Assembly: GCA_031315865.1 (NCBI GenBank)
Contig: JALDRJ010000002.1
Location: 1,400,001 to 1,464,000, forward strand
Length of the DNA stretch: 64,000 nucleotides
Direction of reading: 5' to 3'
Origin: Nitrospirales bacterium
GTDB taxonomy: Bacteria > Nitrospirota > Nitrospiria > Nitrospirales > UBA8639
The position numbers and the translations under genes are program-made. The notes below the pieces were generated by a model. It worked only from the letters and a program-made list of their open reading frames with translations, had not been told where the DNA came from and ran no database searches. Positions 24,531-33,423 of the stretch are shown one piece after another. Position 1 is the first letter of the stretch; every line of letters begins with the position of its first letter.

Positions 24531-25142
24531 ATGTTTGCACAATCAAAAAATCCTCGAATTCTTGTCTCTCTGTTGATTTTAGGCGCACTCGTATTTTCCT
24601 TTTTCCCGTTATCAGTGGTTTGGGCCGGATCTGACCAAAATGCTCTCATGCGTCGAGGCTTGATGTTGCCGAATGAATTTATCGTAATTGGCACCATTCA
24701 ACATGTAAAATCCGGGCTCATTCAAGTGAACATCGATAATCTGGACCCACTGTTTCTCTCATTGCAAGCTGCGGCGGACAAAGGGATGACTTCTATTCAA
24801 GCAGGAGACAAGGTAGAGATTATCGTGAGTGACCAAAATCAGGTCATCGATTTTCGTAAAGCTGGTACTCCAGGCTGGGATAAGGCAGTCAAGGGACATC
24901 TCCTCCAACCCCTCCTGAGAGGTCAAAAGTGGGCAGTATTGGAGACGGAAAAGGGAGACAAAGGAACGTATGAAGTGAACGAAACGGTCCGCCATACGCT
25001 TGAAAACATTCCCGCTGGGGTACCGGCCATATTCTTGATCAATAACGAACATAGGGTTATTGATGCCACGTTTGGCGAAGAAGGGACACTACTGGATACT
25101 CTGGCCAAATGGGCAAAGGAGCGGCAACGAACCCTTCAGTAA
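24531..25142 (+). CDS. Exported protein of unknown function
   Basis: 203 residues from ATG 24531; this gives a neat signal peptide (basic N-term, ILVSLLILGALVFSFFP, cleavage near VWA-GS). ATG 24489 upstream adds 14 charged residues. The mature part has FIVIGTIQHVKSGLIQVNIDN near 50 and GDKVEIIVSDQNQVIDFRK near 92, short beta strands like an OB or SH3-like fold, then ETEKGDKGTYEVNETVRHTL near 140. No family recognised; it belongs to the envelope/stress cluster by position. Confidence 0.75.
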   Translation: MFAQSKNPRILVSLLILGALVFSFFPLSVVWAGSDQNALMRRGLMLPNEFIVIGTIQHVKSGLIQVNIDNLDPLFLSLQAAADKGMTSIQAGDKVEIIVSDQNQVIDFRKAGTPGWDKAVKGHLLQPLLRGQKWAVLETEKGDKGTYEVNETVRHTLENIPAGVPAIFLINNEHRVIDATFGEEGTLLDTLAKWAKERQRTLQ

Positions 25143-25442
25143 CGATGATGGCAGAGAAGTGCCGCATGTGTCTCGTAAGAGGCTGAAGAACGGTAACGCA
25201 GGATGTCTACTTGACAGGTTGTCAGCAAAAAAAAGCGAGGTGGGAAAGTCACTCAAGGGATCATGCAAGTACTGTCACGGTCATTTGTTCCCAGAAACGA
25301 GTCGGCAATTTTGAAAAAACGTTCAGAAAATACAACACGTGTGCGAAGAACTCTTGAGTGATATCCCAACCCTCTTCTCGCCAACATGTTGACCTTGCTC
25401 GTAGGACATGAGTCTCATTCAAAACAAAAAGTAGGGGTCAAC
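25143..25442. other. Intergenic region in the envelope/stress cluster
   Basis: 300 bases; frames reading through here lack ribosome sites. Nothing further seen. Confidence 0.45.
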
Positions 25443-25742
25443 ATGACAAATATTGAAAAAGAAAAGATGATTCAGCCATGGATCGATCCGGAAGAACGGA
25501 TCACCGTGAAGTTTCTTGATTCATCAGACCTGAATGCTGAAGTGACGGGTTGTACGGATGAAATCGTCGACTTATCCCTTGAGACTCACATGACTCATTT
25601 GAAACAACACGTTTCGGTTCCTCTTAGTCAAGTTGAGGTATCAACAGACTTCTCGCACTATACGCGCGACCCTGATCGACCGCTTCAACATCAACGATTA
25701 ATGTTAGTGGTCAATGAAACAAGGCCAGCGATCATCTATTAG
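25443..25742 (+). CDS. Small protein of unknown function
   Basis: 99 residues from ATG 25443 with GTAGGGGT eight bases upstream. Acidic, soluble, with ERITVKFLDSSDLNAEVTG and HVSVPLSQVEVSTD strands and a QHQRLMLVVNETRP end. It could be a small beta-barrel (PilZ- or SH3-like), but no signature residues decide. Last gene before the YdeP-type oxidoreductase. Confidence 0.65.
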   Translation: MTNIEKEKMIQPWIDPEERITVKFLDSSDLNAEVTGCTDEIVDLSLETHMTHLKQHVSVPLSQVEVSTDFSHYTRDPDRPLQHQRLMLVVNETRPAIIY

Positions 25743-25813
25743 CGATGAGCGAATCCCAAGTGGATTTTTGGGTTCAAGCTGGGCGACGTTGAGAGTACAA
25801 GGAGGAACGTGGC

Positions 25814-28078
25814 ATGCCAAAGACGCCTCACTATAAGAAGAGCGATCAACCTGCTGGCGGATGGGGAGCCGCGGCGGCAACTGCCAAAGTCCTGCTTGAG
25901 CAGAGCGTGATCGCCAAAGGATCCCGTGCTCTCCTTTCGATGAATCAGCCTGGTGGTTTTAAATGTCCTAGCTGCGCGTTTCCCGATCCTGATTGCAGAA
26001 AAACATTTGAGTTCTGCGAGAATGGCGCGAAGGCGTTGGCCTTTGAGGCAACGAAGTTCAGGGTTACCCGGGAATTTTTCGAAAAATACACCGTATCCGA
26101 GCTCATGAAGCAATCGGACCATTGGCTCGAAATGCAGGGTCGCCTGACCGAGCCGATGCGATACGATGCCGCTCTCGATCGGTATGTGCCCTGTGACTGG
26201 GAGACGGCTTTCGAATTAATCGGACATCATTTGAGGGCGCTCACGAGTCCGCACCAAGCCGAATTCTATACTTCCGGCCGCACTCCTAATGAAGCGGCGT
26301 TCCTGTACTCAATCTTTGTTCGTGAGTTCGGGACCAATAATTTCCCCGACTGTTCGAATATGTGTCATGAGCCCACGAGCCGTGGTTTGCCTTCTTCAAT
26401 AGGCGTCGGAAAGGGGACCGTGGTCATGGAGGACTTCGCGCATACCGAAGCACTCTTCGTGATCGGGCAGAACACGGGCACAAATTCGCCACGGATGATG
26501 ATGAATCTTGTCGACGTGCGAAAGCGCGGCGTACCAATCGTCGCCGTCAATCCGATGCCTGAACGTGCGCTTATTCGTTTCACGGCTCCACAGGATATCG
26601 TGCAGATGGCCACGTTCGGGTCGACAAAGATCGCGAGTGAATTTGTGCACATTCGTATCGGCGGTGACCTCGCGTTGTTTAAAGGCATGATGAAGGTGAT
26701 TTTCGAACGCGAGGCGGGCGGGGAGCATATCATCGACCACGACTTTATTCGTGCGCATACCACTGGGTTTGAGGCTGTACGCGACGATGCCCTTGCTCAA
26801 GAGTGGTCCGATATCGTCGAGGTGTCGGGCGTCACGGAGGAGCAAATCCGCCGCGTCGCAGAGATCTATATTCGTTCGCGCGCGACGATGATCTGCTATG
26901 GGATGGGTCTGACCCAACATCAAGAGGGGTCTCGGCTTCTCCAGCAGGTCGCGAATTTGCTGCTGCTGCGCGGCAATTTCGGGAAACCCGGGGCCGGTAT
27001 TGCCCCCATTCGCGGTCACTCGAACGTTCAGGGTGATCGAACGGTCGGTATCGATGAGAGGCCGTCTCAGGCATATTTGGATCGCGTACGGGATGTCTTC
27101 GGTTTCGAGCCGCCGCGCGAGCCGGGGCACCACACAGTGGAATCCGTGAAGGCGATGCAGAATGGCTCTGCCAAGGTCTTTGTCGGGATGGGTGGAAATT
27201 TTGTGCGTGCGGTTCCCGATACCGAGAGAGCCTACGAAGCCATGCGTAAGCTCGAGTTGACGGTCAGCATTGCCACGAAATTGAACCGCGGACACCTGGT
27301 TCACGGTAGGGACGCGCTCATTCTGCCTGTTATCTCGCGTTCTGAAACGATACAGACATCGGCAGGTGAACAATTCCTCACGATCGAAGATTCGATGTCG
27401 AAGGTTACCGCCTCCAGGGGTGTCTTAGAGCCAGCCAGCCCTCACCTCCTCCCGGAGGTGGAGATCGTATGTCGGATGGCGCTCGCGACGTTACCGGACA
27501 GCAAGGTTCCGTGGGAACGTTACATGCACGACTACGGTCTCATTCGTGAAAAGATCGCCGAGGTCTATCCGGAGATCTTCGCCGGCTTCTCCGAAAAGAT
27601 CAAAGATCCCGAGGGATTTCACTTGGACATACCACCGCGCCGCTTAGTCTGGCCAACACCGAATGGCAAAGCAAATTTTCTGCTCTTTCCGAATCTAGAT
27701 GTGGATGCCCGGGTCTCCGATCCGGAAATGTTACGGCTGGCGACAGTTCGTTCGCACGATCAGTTCAACACGACGATCTACAGTTACAACGACCGGTATC
27801 GCGGCGTGTACGATGATCGCATGGTGCTCTTCATGAATCCAGATGACCGGGCAGCGAGAGGACTGGAGCCGGAGAGCCGTGTCGCGGTGGAAACAATCAG
27901 CGATGATGGCATACGGCGTCGTGTGGAAGGATTGACCGTATTGGACTATTCGATGCCGCGTGGCGCCGTGGCAGGATATTATCCAGAGCTCAACCAGCTT
28001 TTGCCGATCGAGTACTACGACAAAATTAGTGGTACGCCTGCGGCGAAATCGATTCCCGTTCGCGTCGTCGCCATGTAG
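25814..28078 (+). CDS. FdhF/YdeP-family molybdopterin oxidoreductase
   Basis: 754 residues, cytoplasmic. Mo/W-bis-MGD enzyme of the YdeP branch. It opens with GGWGAAAATAKVLLEQ, then FKCPSCAFPDPD near 50 and FEFCENGAKA near 68, the reduced cysteine set of this branch in place of a canonical 4Fe-4S site. Further: DWETAFELIGHHL, TSGRTPNEAAFLYSIFVREFG near 155, CSNMCHEPTSRGLPSSIG near 181, and the GNFGKPGAGIAPIRGHSNVQGD segment near 390 for cofactor binding. YdeP in E. coli is linked to acid resistance; true substrate unknown. GGAGG lies eight bases before ATG 25814. The convergent fdhD supports molybdoenzyme maturation. Confidence 0.93.
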   Translation: MPKTPHYKKSDQPAGGWGAAAATAKVLLEQSVIAKGSRALLSMNQPGGFKCPSCAFPDPDCRKTFEFCENGAKALAFEATKFRVTREFFEKYTVSELMKQSDHWLEMQGRLTEPMRYDAALDRYVPCDWETAFELIGHHLRALTSPHQAEFYTSGRTPNEAAFLYSIFVREFGTNNFPDCSNMCHEPTSRGLPSSIGVGKGTVVMEDFAHTEALFVIGQNTGTNSPRMMMNLVDVRKRGVPIVAVNPMPERALIRFTAPQDIVQMATFGSTKIASEFVHIRIGGDLALFKGMMKVIFEREAGGEHIIDHDFIRAHTTGFEAVRDDALAQEWSDIVEVSGVTEEQIRRVAEIYIRSRATMICYGMGLTQHQEGSRLLQQVANLLLLRGNFGKPGAGIAPIRGHSNVQGDRTVGIDERPSQAYLDRVRDVFGFEPPREPGHHTVESVKAMQNGSAKVFVGMGGNFVRAVPDTERAYEAMRKLELTVSIATKLNRGHLVHGRDALILPVISRSETIQTSAGEQFLTIEDSMSKVTASRGVLEPASPHLLPEVEIVCRMALATLPDSKVPWERYMHDYGLIREKIAEVYPEIFAGFSEKIKDPEGFHLDIPPRRLVWPTPNGKANFLLFPNLDVDARVSDPEMLRLATVRSHDQFNTTIYSYNDRYRGVYDDRMVLFMNPDDRAARGLEPESRVAVETISDDGIRRRVEGLTVLDYSMPRGAVAGYYPELNQLLPIEYYDKISGTPAAKSIPVRVVAM

Positions 28079-28137
28079 GTCTCATCTGTTTGAGAAAAAA
28101 TCTCAAGAGAATCACTATCAGGTGAATACGCCCAGTC

Positions 28138-28977
28138 TCAAGCGATATTCCCCAAAGCATCGCAGACCACCAGCGCTGAATCCTGGCGTGCGAGCGTGAC
28201 CAGCGTGAGTTTGGCATCAATCGCCCGCTCGATGGCAAGGCTGGTCGGCGCAGAAACCGTGACAAGCATCGGGCAACCGGCGAGCACTGTTTTCTCCACC
28301 AGTTCATAACTGCATCTTGCCGACAGCAGAATGAAGCCTGATGACGGAGAGGTGCCGTTCACCGCCAGCGCGCCGATCAGTTTGTCGAGCGCGTTATGCC
28401 TGCCAACATCCTCACGTACACAAACAATACATCCATCCGGCGTACAGAAGGCGGCTGCGTGAACGGCTCCGGTCGCCTGCCCGAGCGGCTGATGGTCCTG
28501 CAGCTGAGACAATGCGTTAGCCATGGCGAAACGGTCCGTCGCGATACGTGCAGTCAGTTGGGGCAAGGGCCTCAGGACCTGTTGAATGTTCTCGATGCCG
28601 CACAGGCCACAACTGCTTTCTGAGATACGCCTGCGGGCGCGCTTGAGCGCGATTGCCGCACTCTCGGGGGGCAATTTGATCTTAATAACCCAACCGCGAT
28701 CGGCCTGATGAATGTCGATTGTGCTGACTTGGTCCGATCGAACCACCAATCCTTCGGCAAGCGCAAATCCCAAGGCGTAATCACGCAGGTCGGACGGCGT
28801 GGCCATCATAACGGCGTATCCGATCCCGCACACCTCGATGGCAACCGGCGCCTCGATCGGGGCGTGATGTCGCAAGTCGCCATCACATGCCTCCATAAAG
28901 CCGAGTCGTTGAACGGCAAAGTCGCGGGATTGAAGCGGAAGCGCTGTCATTGCATGCGGGTCCGATGATTCAGTCAT
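28138..28977 (-). CDS. fdhD: Formate dehydrogenase accessory sulfurtransferase
   Basis: 279 residues. FdhD passes sulfur from a cysteine desulfurase to the Mo-bis-MGD cofactor. The CxxC loop C123-GL-C126-G is present, as are DLRDYALGFALAEGLV near 63, VHAAAFCTPDG near 167, REDVGRHNALDKLIGA near 184 and SARCSYELVEKTVLAG near 213. Start ATG 28977. Convergent with the YdeP-type gene, from which it is 59 bases away; the two probably form one functional unit. Confidence 0.95.
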   Translation of the reverse strand: MTESSDPHAMTALPLQSRDFAVQRLGFMEACDGDLRHHAPIEAPVAIEVCGIGYAVMMATPSDLRDYALGFALAEGLVVRSDQVSTIDIHQADRGWVIKIKLPPESAAIALKRARRRISESSCGLCGIENIQQVLRPLPQLTARIATDRFAMANALSQLQDHQPLGQATGAVHAAAFCTPDGCIVCVREDVGRHNALDKLIGALAVNGTSPSSGFILLSARCSYELVEKTVLAGCPMLVTVSAPTSLAIERAIDAKLTLVTLARQDSALVVCDALGNIA

Positions 28978-29308
28978 CTTACCTCACTACCACGATTTCT
29001 CAAGACAAAGCAATCGATCCTGCCTTTGTGTTCTCCGTTATGCAGCAAACCCTGTTCTGTTTTCCGAGGTTTTGGTAAAGTGTGCGGCCATACCATGTAT
29101 GTACGGGCGTTCTTGGCGGTTATATCCGTGTCAATTCTCATATGTCAGTGAATCGGCTCTAGCCACCAATCATTGAGCTATCGGTTACCGAACAAACGGT
29201 GCGCAGTGCGCACCCTACGAATATCCGGAGTGGTGAGGGGGAAATAATGCGCCTTGCCCACCAATTCTTTGGGTAAAACTTTCTATGGCTAAGGAGAGGG
29301 AATACGTC
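28978..29308. other. Divergent intergenic region with a 17-bp palindrome
   Basis: 331 bases between fdhD and the YrhK gene. GGTGCGCA (29198-29205), centre G and TGCGCACC (29207-29214) make a perfect 8-1-8 palindrome followed by CTACG; it resembles GC-rich dispersed repeats seen in other bacterial genomes. Otherwise no gene is supported. Confidence 0.5.
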
Positions 29309-29581
29309 ATGAAGCTGTTTAATCCGGATAATGCTTCTCGCAGTGAAAAGCACAAAAAGATCTACGCGTTCTACGCGCTTGCCTATACGATCGTCGATTT
29401 CTCGGCGGCCGTTCTTTTTATCGTGGGCAGTATTCTCTTTTTCAAACAGAGCACGACATATGCCGCGACGTGGCTGTTTCTCATCGGCTCGATTTTCTTT
29501 GGGTTACGCCCGACGACAACATTGCTGCGCGAGCTCGCGTACATTCGCGCAGGTGACTATGACGATGTTCATTCGAACTGA
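29309..29581 (+). CDS. YrhK-domain small membrane protein
   Basis: 90 residues from ATG 29309 with GAGGG eight bases upstream. A basic N-terminus (SRSEKHKKIYAFYALAYTIVDF) precedes two transmembrane segments, about residues 22-46 and 50-68, ending in the TTTLLRELAYIRAGD tail of YrhK-type proteins. Function unknown. Lies 92 bases before the transporter gene, in the same direction. Confidence 0.82.
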   Translation: MKLFNPDNASRSEKHKKIYAFYALAYTIVDFSAAVLFIVGSILFFKQSTTYAATWLFLIGSIFFGLRPTTTLLRELAYIRAGDYDDVHSN

Positions 29582-29673
29582 GTTCAAGGACATATCGGCT
29601 ATTGCCCTCTTCAGGGAACCACTGAAATCGATGATGTATGCAGGATTGAGAGTGAAGCGGGAGGACGCATGAA

Positions 29674-30888
29674 ATGACGGTCATAAATATCACACTCGTG
29701 GTCGTCTGTGTCGCGGCCTTCGGGATCATGGTCAGTGGACCTGTGCGCAACAACAGAAATTGGTCTGCGACGGTCACGCCTTTGGCGTCGATTATCGGCA
29801 GCGGATTCCTCGTCTCTGTCCCTCTCCTGGCCAGTGCGATAGGCATCTGGGCGGTTGCCGCGGTGGCGGCACTGACGCTGCTCGCGTACTTCATCGGCGG
29901 CGCGATACGGTACAATATCGGCTTCGGGGAACCGATTTTCGAGAAGGCTCAAACGGGGCACATCATCAAATCCGTCGAGACCTTGTCGCACCTCGTGCTG
30001 ATCGGGGCCTATTTCATCTCCGTGGCCTACTATCTGGTTTTGCTTGCGGCCTTTGGGATGAAGTTGCTCGGCTTGAACGAACCGCTCATCGGAAAAATCG
30101 TCGCCGCCGTCATGATCGTCGGCATTTGTGGAGTTGGAGCGACTAAGGGACTGGAAGGCGTCCAGCGCACCGAGAAGTTTACCGTGAGTGCCAATTTGGC
30201 CGCCATTGCCGCGCTGCTGGCGTCACTTGCGATCTTCGACCTCCATCTTCCGTCAGAATACAGTTGGACCGCCGCGGCAGAGCAACAGCACACTATCAAC
30301 TGGGACACGTGGAGATTTCTCATGGGACTCCTGATCATCGTGCAGGGGTTTGAGACGACGCGGTTCATGGGGCAGGTCTACGACCCCGAGACGCGGATCT
30401 CCGCGATGAAGAAGGCGCAGATTTCGTCTTCCATCGTGTATATCGTCTTCTTCGTCTTGATGATCCCGCTCTTCCCGTATTTTACATCGACCGCAGACGT
30501 GGCCGGGTTCATAGGCGTGATTGACCGGGTTTCTCCATGGCTGCCTTATGTCGTCACGGCCGGAGCGATCGCCAGCCAGTTCAGCGCCTCGGTGGCTGAC
30601 TCGATCGGGGCCAGCGGATTGATCTCCGAGACGACACGCAAGCTTGTCAACATAAAGCATTCGTACATCCTGATCGGGGCCGTATCGCTCCTGGTAATCT
30701 GGACGACAGACGTGGTGGCAGTCGTGGCATTGGCCTCGCGTGCCTTTGCCTTGTTTTACGCGTTGCAGTGCATTGTAGCCTTTCTCATCGCCCAACACAG
30801 GGGGGAGAAGAGCAGGGCATGGGTCTTCGGCGTGCTTGCCGGTTTGTCTTTTATCGTCGCAATCATGGGGATTCCAGCGGGCGGGTAG
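29674..30888 (+). CDS. Multi-pass membrane transporter of the APC/NCS type
   Basis: 404 residues with about 11-12 hydrophobic segments along the whole length. Near residue 37 is PLASIIGSGFLVSVPLLAS, resembling the broken first helix (GSG) of amino-acid/polyamine/organocation carriers; near 218 GLLIIVQGFETTRFMGQVY resembles the sixth helix. A cation symporter of APC fold is the best guess; the substrate cannot be told. ATG 29674 follows GGGAGG by about eight bases. The pairing with a YrhK protein and the neighbouring YdeP/FdhD genes suggests a transferred unit. Confidence 0.8.
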   Translation: MTVINITLVVVCVAAFGIMVSGPVRNNRNWSATVTPLASIIGSGFLVSVPLLASAIGIWAVAAVAALTLLAYFIGGAIRYNIGFGEPIFEKAQTGHIIKSVETLSHLVLIGAYFISVAYYLVLLAAFGMKLLGLNEPLIGKIVAAVMIVGICGVGATKGLEGVQRTEKFTVSANLAAIAALLASLAIFDLHLPSEYSWTAAAEQQHTINWDTWRFLMGLLIIVQGFETTRFMGQVYDPETRISAMKKAQISSSIVYIVFFVLMIPLFPYFTSTADVAGFIGVIDRVSPWLPYVVTAGAIASQFSASVADSIGASGLISETTRKLVNIKHSYILIGAVSLLVIWTTDVVAVVALASRAFALFYALQCIVAFLIAQHRGEKSRAWVFGVLAGLSFIVAIMGIPAGG

Positions 30889-30979
30889 GACGCACATCGA
30901 TGACGCAGGGTGCATTCGGAAAACTGCGTCACCTGTTGGCTTTTCATGCCAATCAATGCTTTTGAGAGTATTCGACGAG

Positions 30980-32611
30980 TTAAGAAGACGGGGTTGGCGT
31001 GGGGGCTGGTGCGTTCTGCCCGGAGGTTTTGGACTTTCTCGTAAGGAGAATTTCTTCGAGCGTCAGAAGGGCGTCTCGTCCGGAATTCGTCTCAAATCCC
31101 TTGGAAAGACTGGAGTCGGCGTAGGAGTGGCCGTGTTCTTGCGTGGCGCTTTGACTGAGGCTGCCTGACCAGGCGCGCGGGTCGCGTGAGCCGTGTTTGC
31201 GGTTCCAGGCGGTCAAACAGGCTTTGGCGATGAGCTTGTTGAGGGGCGCCGGATTGTAGAGGAGCTTTTTGATATTCCAGGGAGTCAGGCTCAAAGGGTT
31301 GTAGCCAGCCGAGAGATAGCCATCCGAGAGGAGTTTTTCCTCCAGATCGGTGTTGGGCTGGACGCCCAGAAAAAACATCAGGGGAAAGACGCGCTCTTCT
31401 CCGAGGATGGAGGCCACGACCTTATAGGATTCAATGCTTTGGAGTAATGTCTCTTCGGTTTCTTCCGGCGAGTTGAGTGAATAGTTCAAGATCACGCGGC
31501 CTTGAAAGCCCGCCTCTTTCAGGTATCGGCATCCGTCATAAAGATGTTCCAGTTTAAAGCCCATGTGTAAGCTATTGAGCACTTTTTGCGAGCCGGCCGT
31601 GATGGCGACCTCCAAGTCGCCGACGCCCGATTGGACCATCAGCTTGGCAAGATCGGCGTGGATCATCGACGTCCGCACGTACCCCGACCATTGAATCTCC
31701 AGTTTTTCTCGGATAATGCGTTCCAGGATTTCCGTGCATTGCGGATAGGCATCTTTTCCGGGAATGAACTGCGCATCCGTAAACCAAAACCGCCGGGCAC
31801 CCCATTGGTGATAATACTGTGAAATATCCTTGACGACGTTTTCGGCTGGCCGGTAGCGCACGCGCTTGCCTTCAATATACGGATAGAGACAGAACGCGCA
31901 GTCATAGGGGCAGCCGCGCTTGCTCTGCACGCCGATGGATTCACCAATGTACTCTCGATATTGCGGAAAGATGGTCGTGAGATAGGGAATATCCACGGTC
32001 AGCGAATCGAGCATGGCCGGGGTATTCTTCGTCCCTTTCTTGACCGTGCCGTGTTCTTTGACGATGAAGCGTTCTTCACCCAGGGATTCATCGTTCAGGA
32101 CTTTGAGAATGGCGTCTTCTCCTTCGCCGAGAATGCCGATGATTCCTTCCGGCAGCTTTTCGATTAACTGATCGGCAAAGGCCGTAAACGCCCCACCCCC
32201 GATCATCATCCGCATAGCCGGGAATCGTTTGTGAATCAGCCAGGGATACGACAAGTTATTCCGGATATCCATGTAATACCGGTAGAGGTTCCGTAACCCC
32301 TGGAACGAGGCCACCAGGCGTTTGAGCGGATTGCTGGCGTAATAGAAATTAAAGGCCTGTTCGAGCGAAGCGTCTCCTTCATGGGGTGAGAAAATCTGGA
32401 TATCCCGCCAGGAAAAACATACGAGTTCAGGTTGAAAGGAGCTTGTCACGTCTTGTAGGGCTTGTTGCCGTTCGCTCAATGGATACAGCGAGAGGTCTAA
32501 GATGCGTTGCCGGACGTCAGGCCGACGGCGGTGGATGAAATCAGCCAGATAGGTAATGCCTGTAGGGTAGACTTTCTTGCACGGAAGAAAGACGTAGAGG
32601 ACGGAATTCAT
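30980..32611 (-). CDS. B12-binding-type radical SAM protein
   Basis: 543 residues. N-terminal cobalamin-binding-like Rossmann region (TYLADFIHRRRPDVRQRI, PELVCFSWRDIQ, MMIGGGAFTAFADQLIEKLP and GILGEGEDAI), without a clear DxHxxG. The radical SAM cluster site is C234-PYD-C238-AF-C241, in a SKRGCPYDCAFC stretch; TDAQFIPGKDAYPQC and the NYSLNSPEETEET segment follow. The last 70 residues are low-complexity (TPTPSS end). Probably a methyltransferase or C-C bond-forming enzyme on a lipid-like or cofactor substrate; 4 bases separate it from ubiE, suggesting work on a quinone or related molecule (inference). Confidence 0.88.
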   Translation of the reverse strand: MNSVLYVFLPCKKVYPTGITYLADFIHRRRPDVRQRILDLSLYPLSERQQALQDVTSSFQPELVCFSWRDIQIFSPHEGDASLEQAFNFYYASNPLKRLVASFQGLRNLYRYYMDIRNNLSYPWLIHKRFPAMRMMIGGGAFTAFADQLIEKLPEGIIGILGEGEDAILKVLNDESLGEERFIVKEHGTVKKGTKNTPAMLDSLTVDIPYLTTIFPQYREYIGESIGVQSKRGCPYDCAFCLYPYIEGKRVRYRPAENVVKDISQYYHQWGARRFWFTDAQFIPGKDAYPQCTEILERIIREKLEIQWSGYVRTSMIHADLAKLMVQSGVGDLEVAITAGSQKVLNSLHMGFKLEHLYDGCRYLKEAGFQGRVILNYSLNSPEETEETLLQSIESYKVVASILGEERVFPLMFFLGVQPNTDLEEKLLSDGYLSAGYNPLSLTPWNIKKLLYNPAPLNKLIAKACLTAWNRKHGSRDPRAWSGSLSQSATQEHGHSYADSSLSKGFETNSGRDALLTLEEILLTRKSKTSGQNAPAPTPTPSS

Positions 32612-32615
32612 GAAT

Positions 32616-33380
32616 TTATTTCACGGCTGTGTGAATGGCGACGATGCCGCCACTGAGGTTTTGATAGTCGACATGCTGGAACCCGGCCTTGAGAAGCAGT
32701 TCGCGAAGCCGTTCTTGATCGGGAAAGGTGCGGATCGAAGCCGGCAAGTATTCGTAGACACCGGTCCCGTCACGCGCCACGACCGTTCCAATCCACGGCA
32801 GGAGTCGAAACGAATAGACATCGTATAATTTTCGCAGAATCGCAGTGGTTGGCCGGGAAAACTCCAAACAGATAAACCGCCCGCCAGGCTGTAACACGCG
32901 ATGGATTTCTTTGAAGGCCCGCATGTGATCGCCCACGTTTCGAACGCAAAATCCTGCCGTAACGGTGTGGAACGAATCATTCTGAAATGTCAGATACTCG
33001 GCATTCATTTGAAAGCATGAGATTCGTGGTTCTAAGCGTTTTTCCTGGATTTTCTGAAGTCCGACTCGCAGCATGGCTTCGTTCAGGTCTGCTGCCACGA
33101 CCTGACCGGATGGTCCGATCTTTTGATTCAGCAAAATGGCTAAATCCCCTGTTCCGGCGCCCAGGTCCAGCGCTCGGCCTCCCGTATCGGTCACACCCCG
33201 CACGGCGCGCTTTTTCCAGAGATGGTGCAGACCGAAACTCAGCAGGGAATTATTCAGGTCATAAAACCGCGCGATGCCGGTAAACATCCGTTGTACGGCT
33301 TGCTCGCGGGCTGTGCCGGTCCAGGTTGAGATCGATTTGGCGGAGTCGGATTTTTCAGGACTGTGGGCGACGGGGACCAT
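32616..33380 (-). CDS. ubiE: Ubiquinone/menaquinone C-methyltransferase
   Basis: 254 residues from ATG 33380; the frame is open to 33560 but that portion overlaps the upstream gene and lacks family resemblance. SAM-dependent class I methyltransferase: MFTGIARFYDLNNSLLSFGLHHLWKK near 32 (UbiE signature 1), ALDLGAGTGDLAILL near 71 (SAM motif I), GFCVRNVGDHMRAFKEIHRVL near 145 and LLPWIGTVVARDGTGVYEYLP near 194. Methylates demethylmenaquinone (and/or the ubiquinone precursor). First gene before the radical SAM gene. Confidence 0.93.
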   Translation of the reverse strand: MVPVAHSPEKSDSAKSISTWTGTAREQAVQRMFTGIARFYDLNNSLLSFGLHHLWKKRAVRGVTDTGGRALDLGAGTGDLAILLNQKIGPSGQVVAADLNEAMLRVGLQKIQEKRLEPRISCFQMNAEYLTFQNDSFHTVTAGFCVRNVGDHMRAFKEIHRVLQPGGRFICLEFSRPTTAILRKLYDVYSFRLLPWIGTVVARDGTGVYEYLPASIRTFPDQERLRELLLKAGFQHVDYQNLSGGIVAIHTAVK

Positions 33381-33423
33381 GGAGAGACGGTAGAACCGTC
33401 TTTCGGCATTTGTCAAGAAAAAG

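Noticed and set aside
26396-27373. Long minus-strand frame (325 codons) inside the YdeP-type gene
   Set aside because: Antisense shadow of a clear molybdopterin oxidoreductase; long only because of GC-rich codons.
28090-28106. Small hairpin TTGAGA/TCTCAA between the YdeP-type gene and fdhD
   Set aside because: Six-base stem with an A-rich loop and no following T run; not convincing as a terminator.
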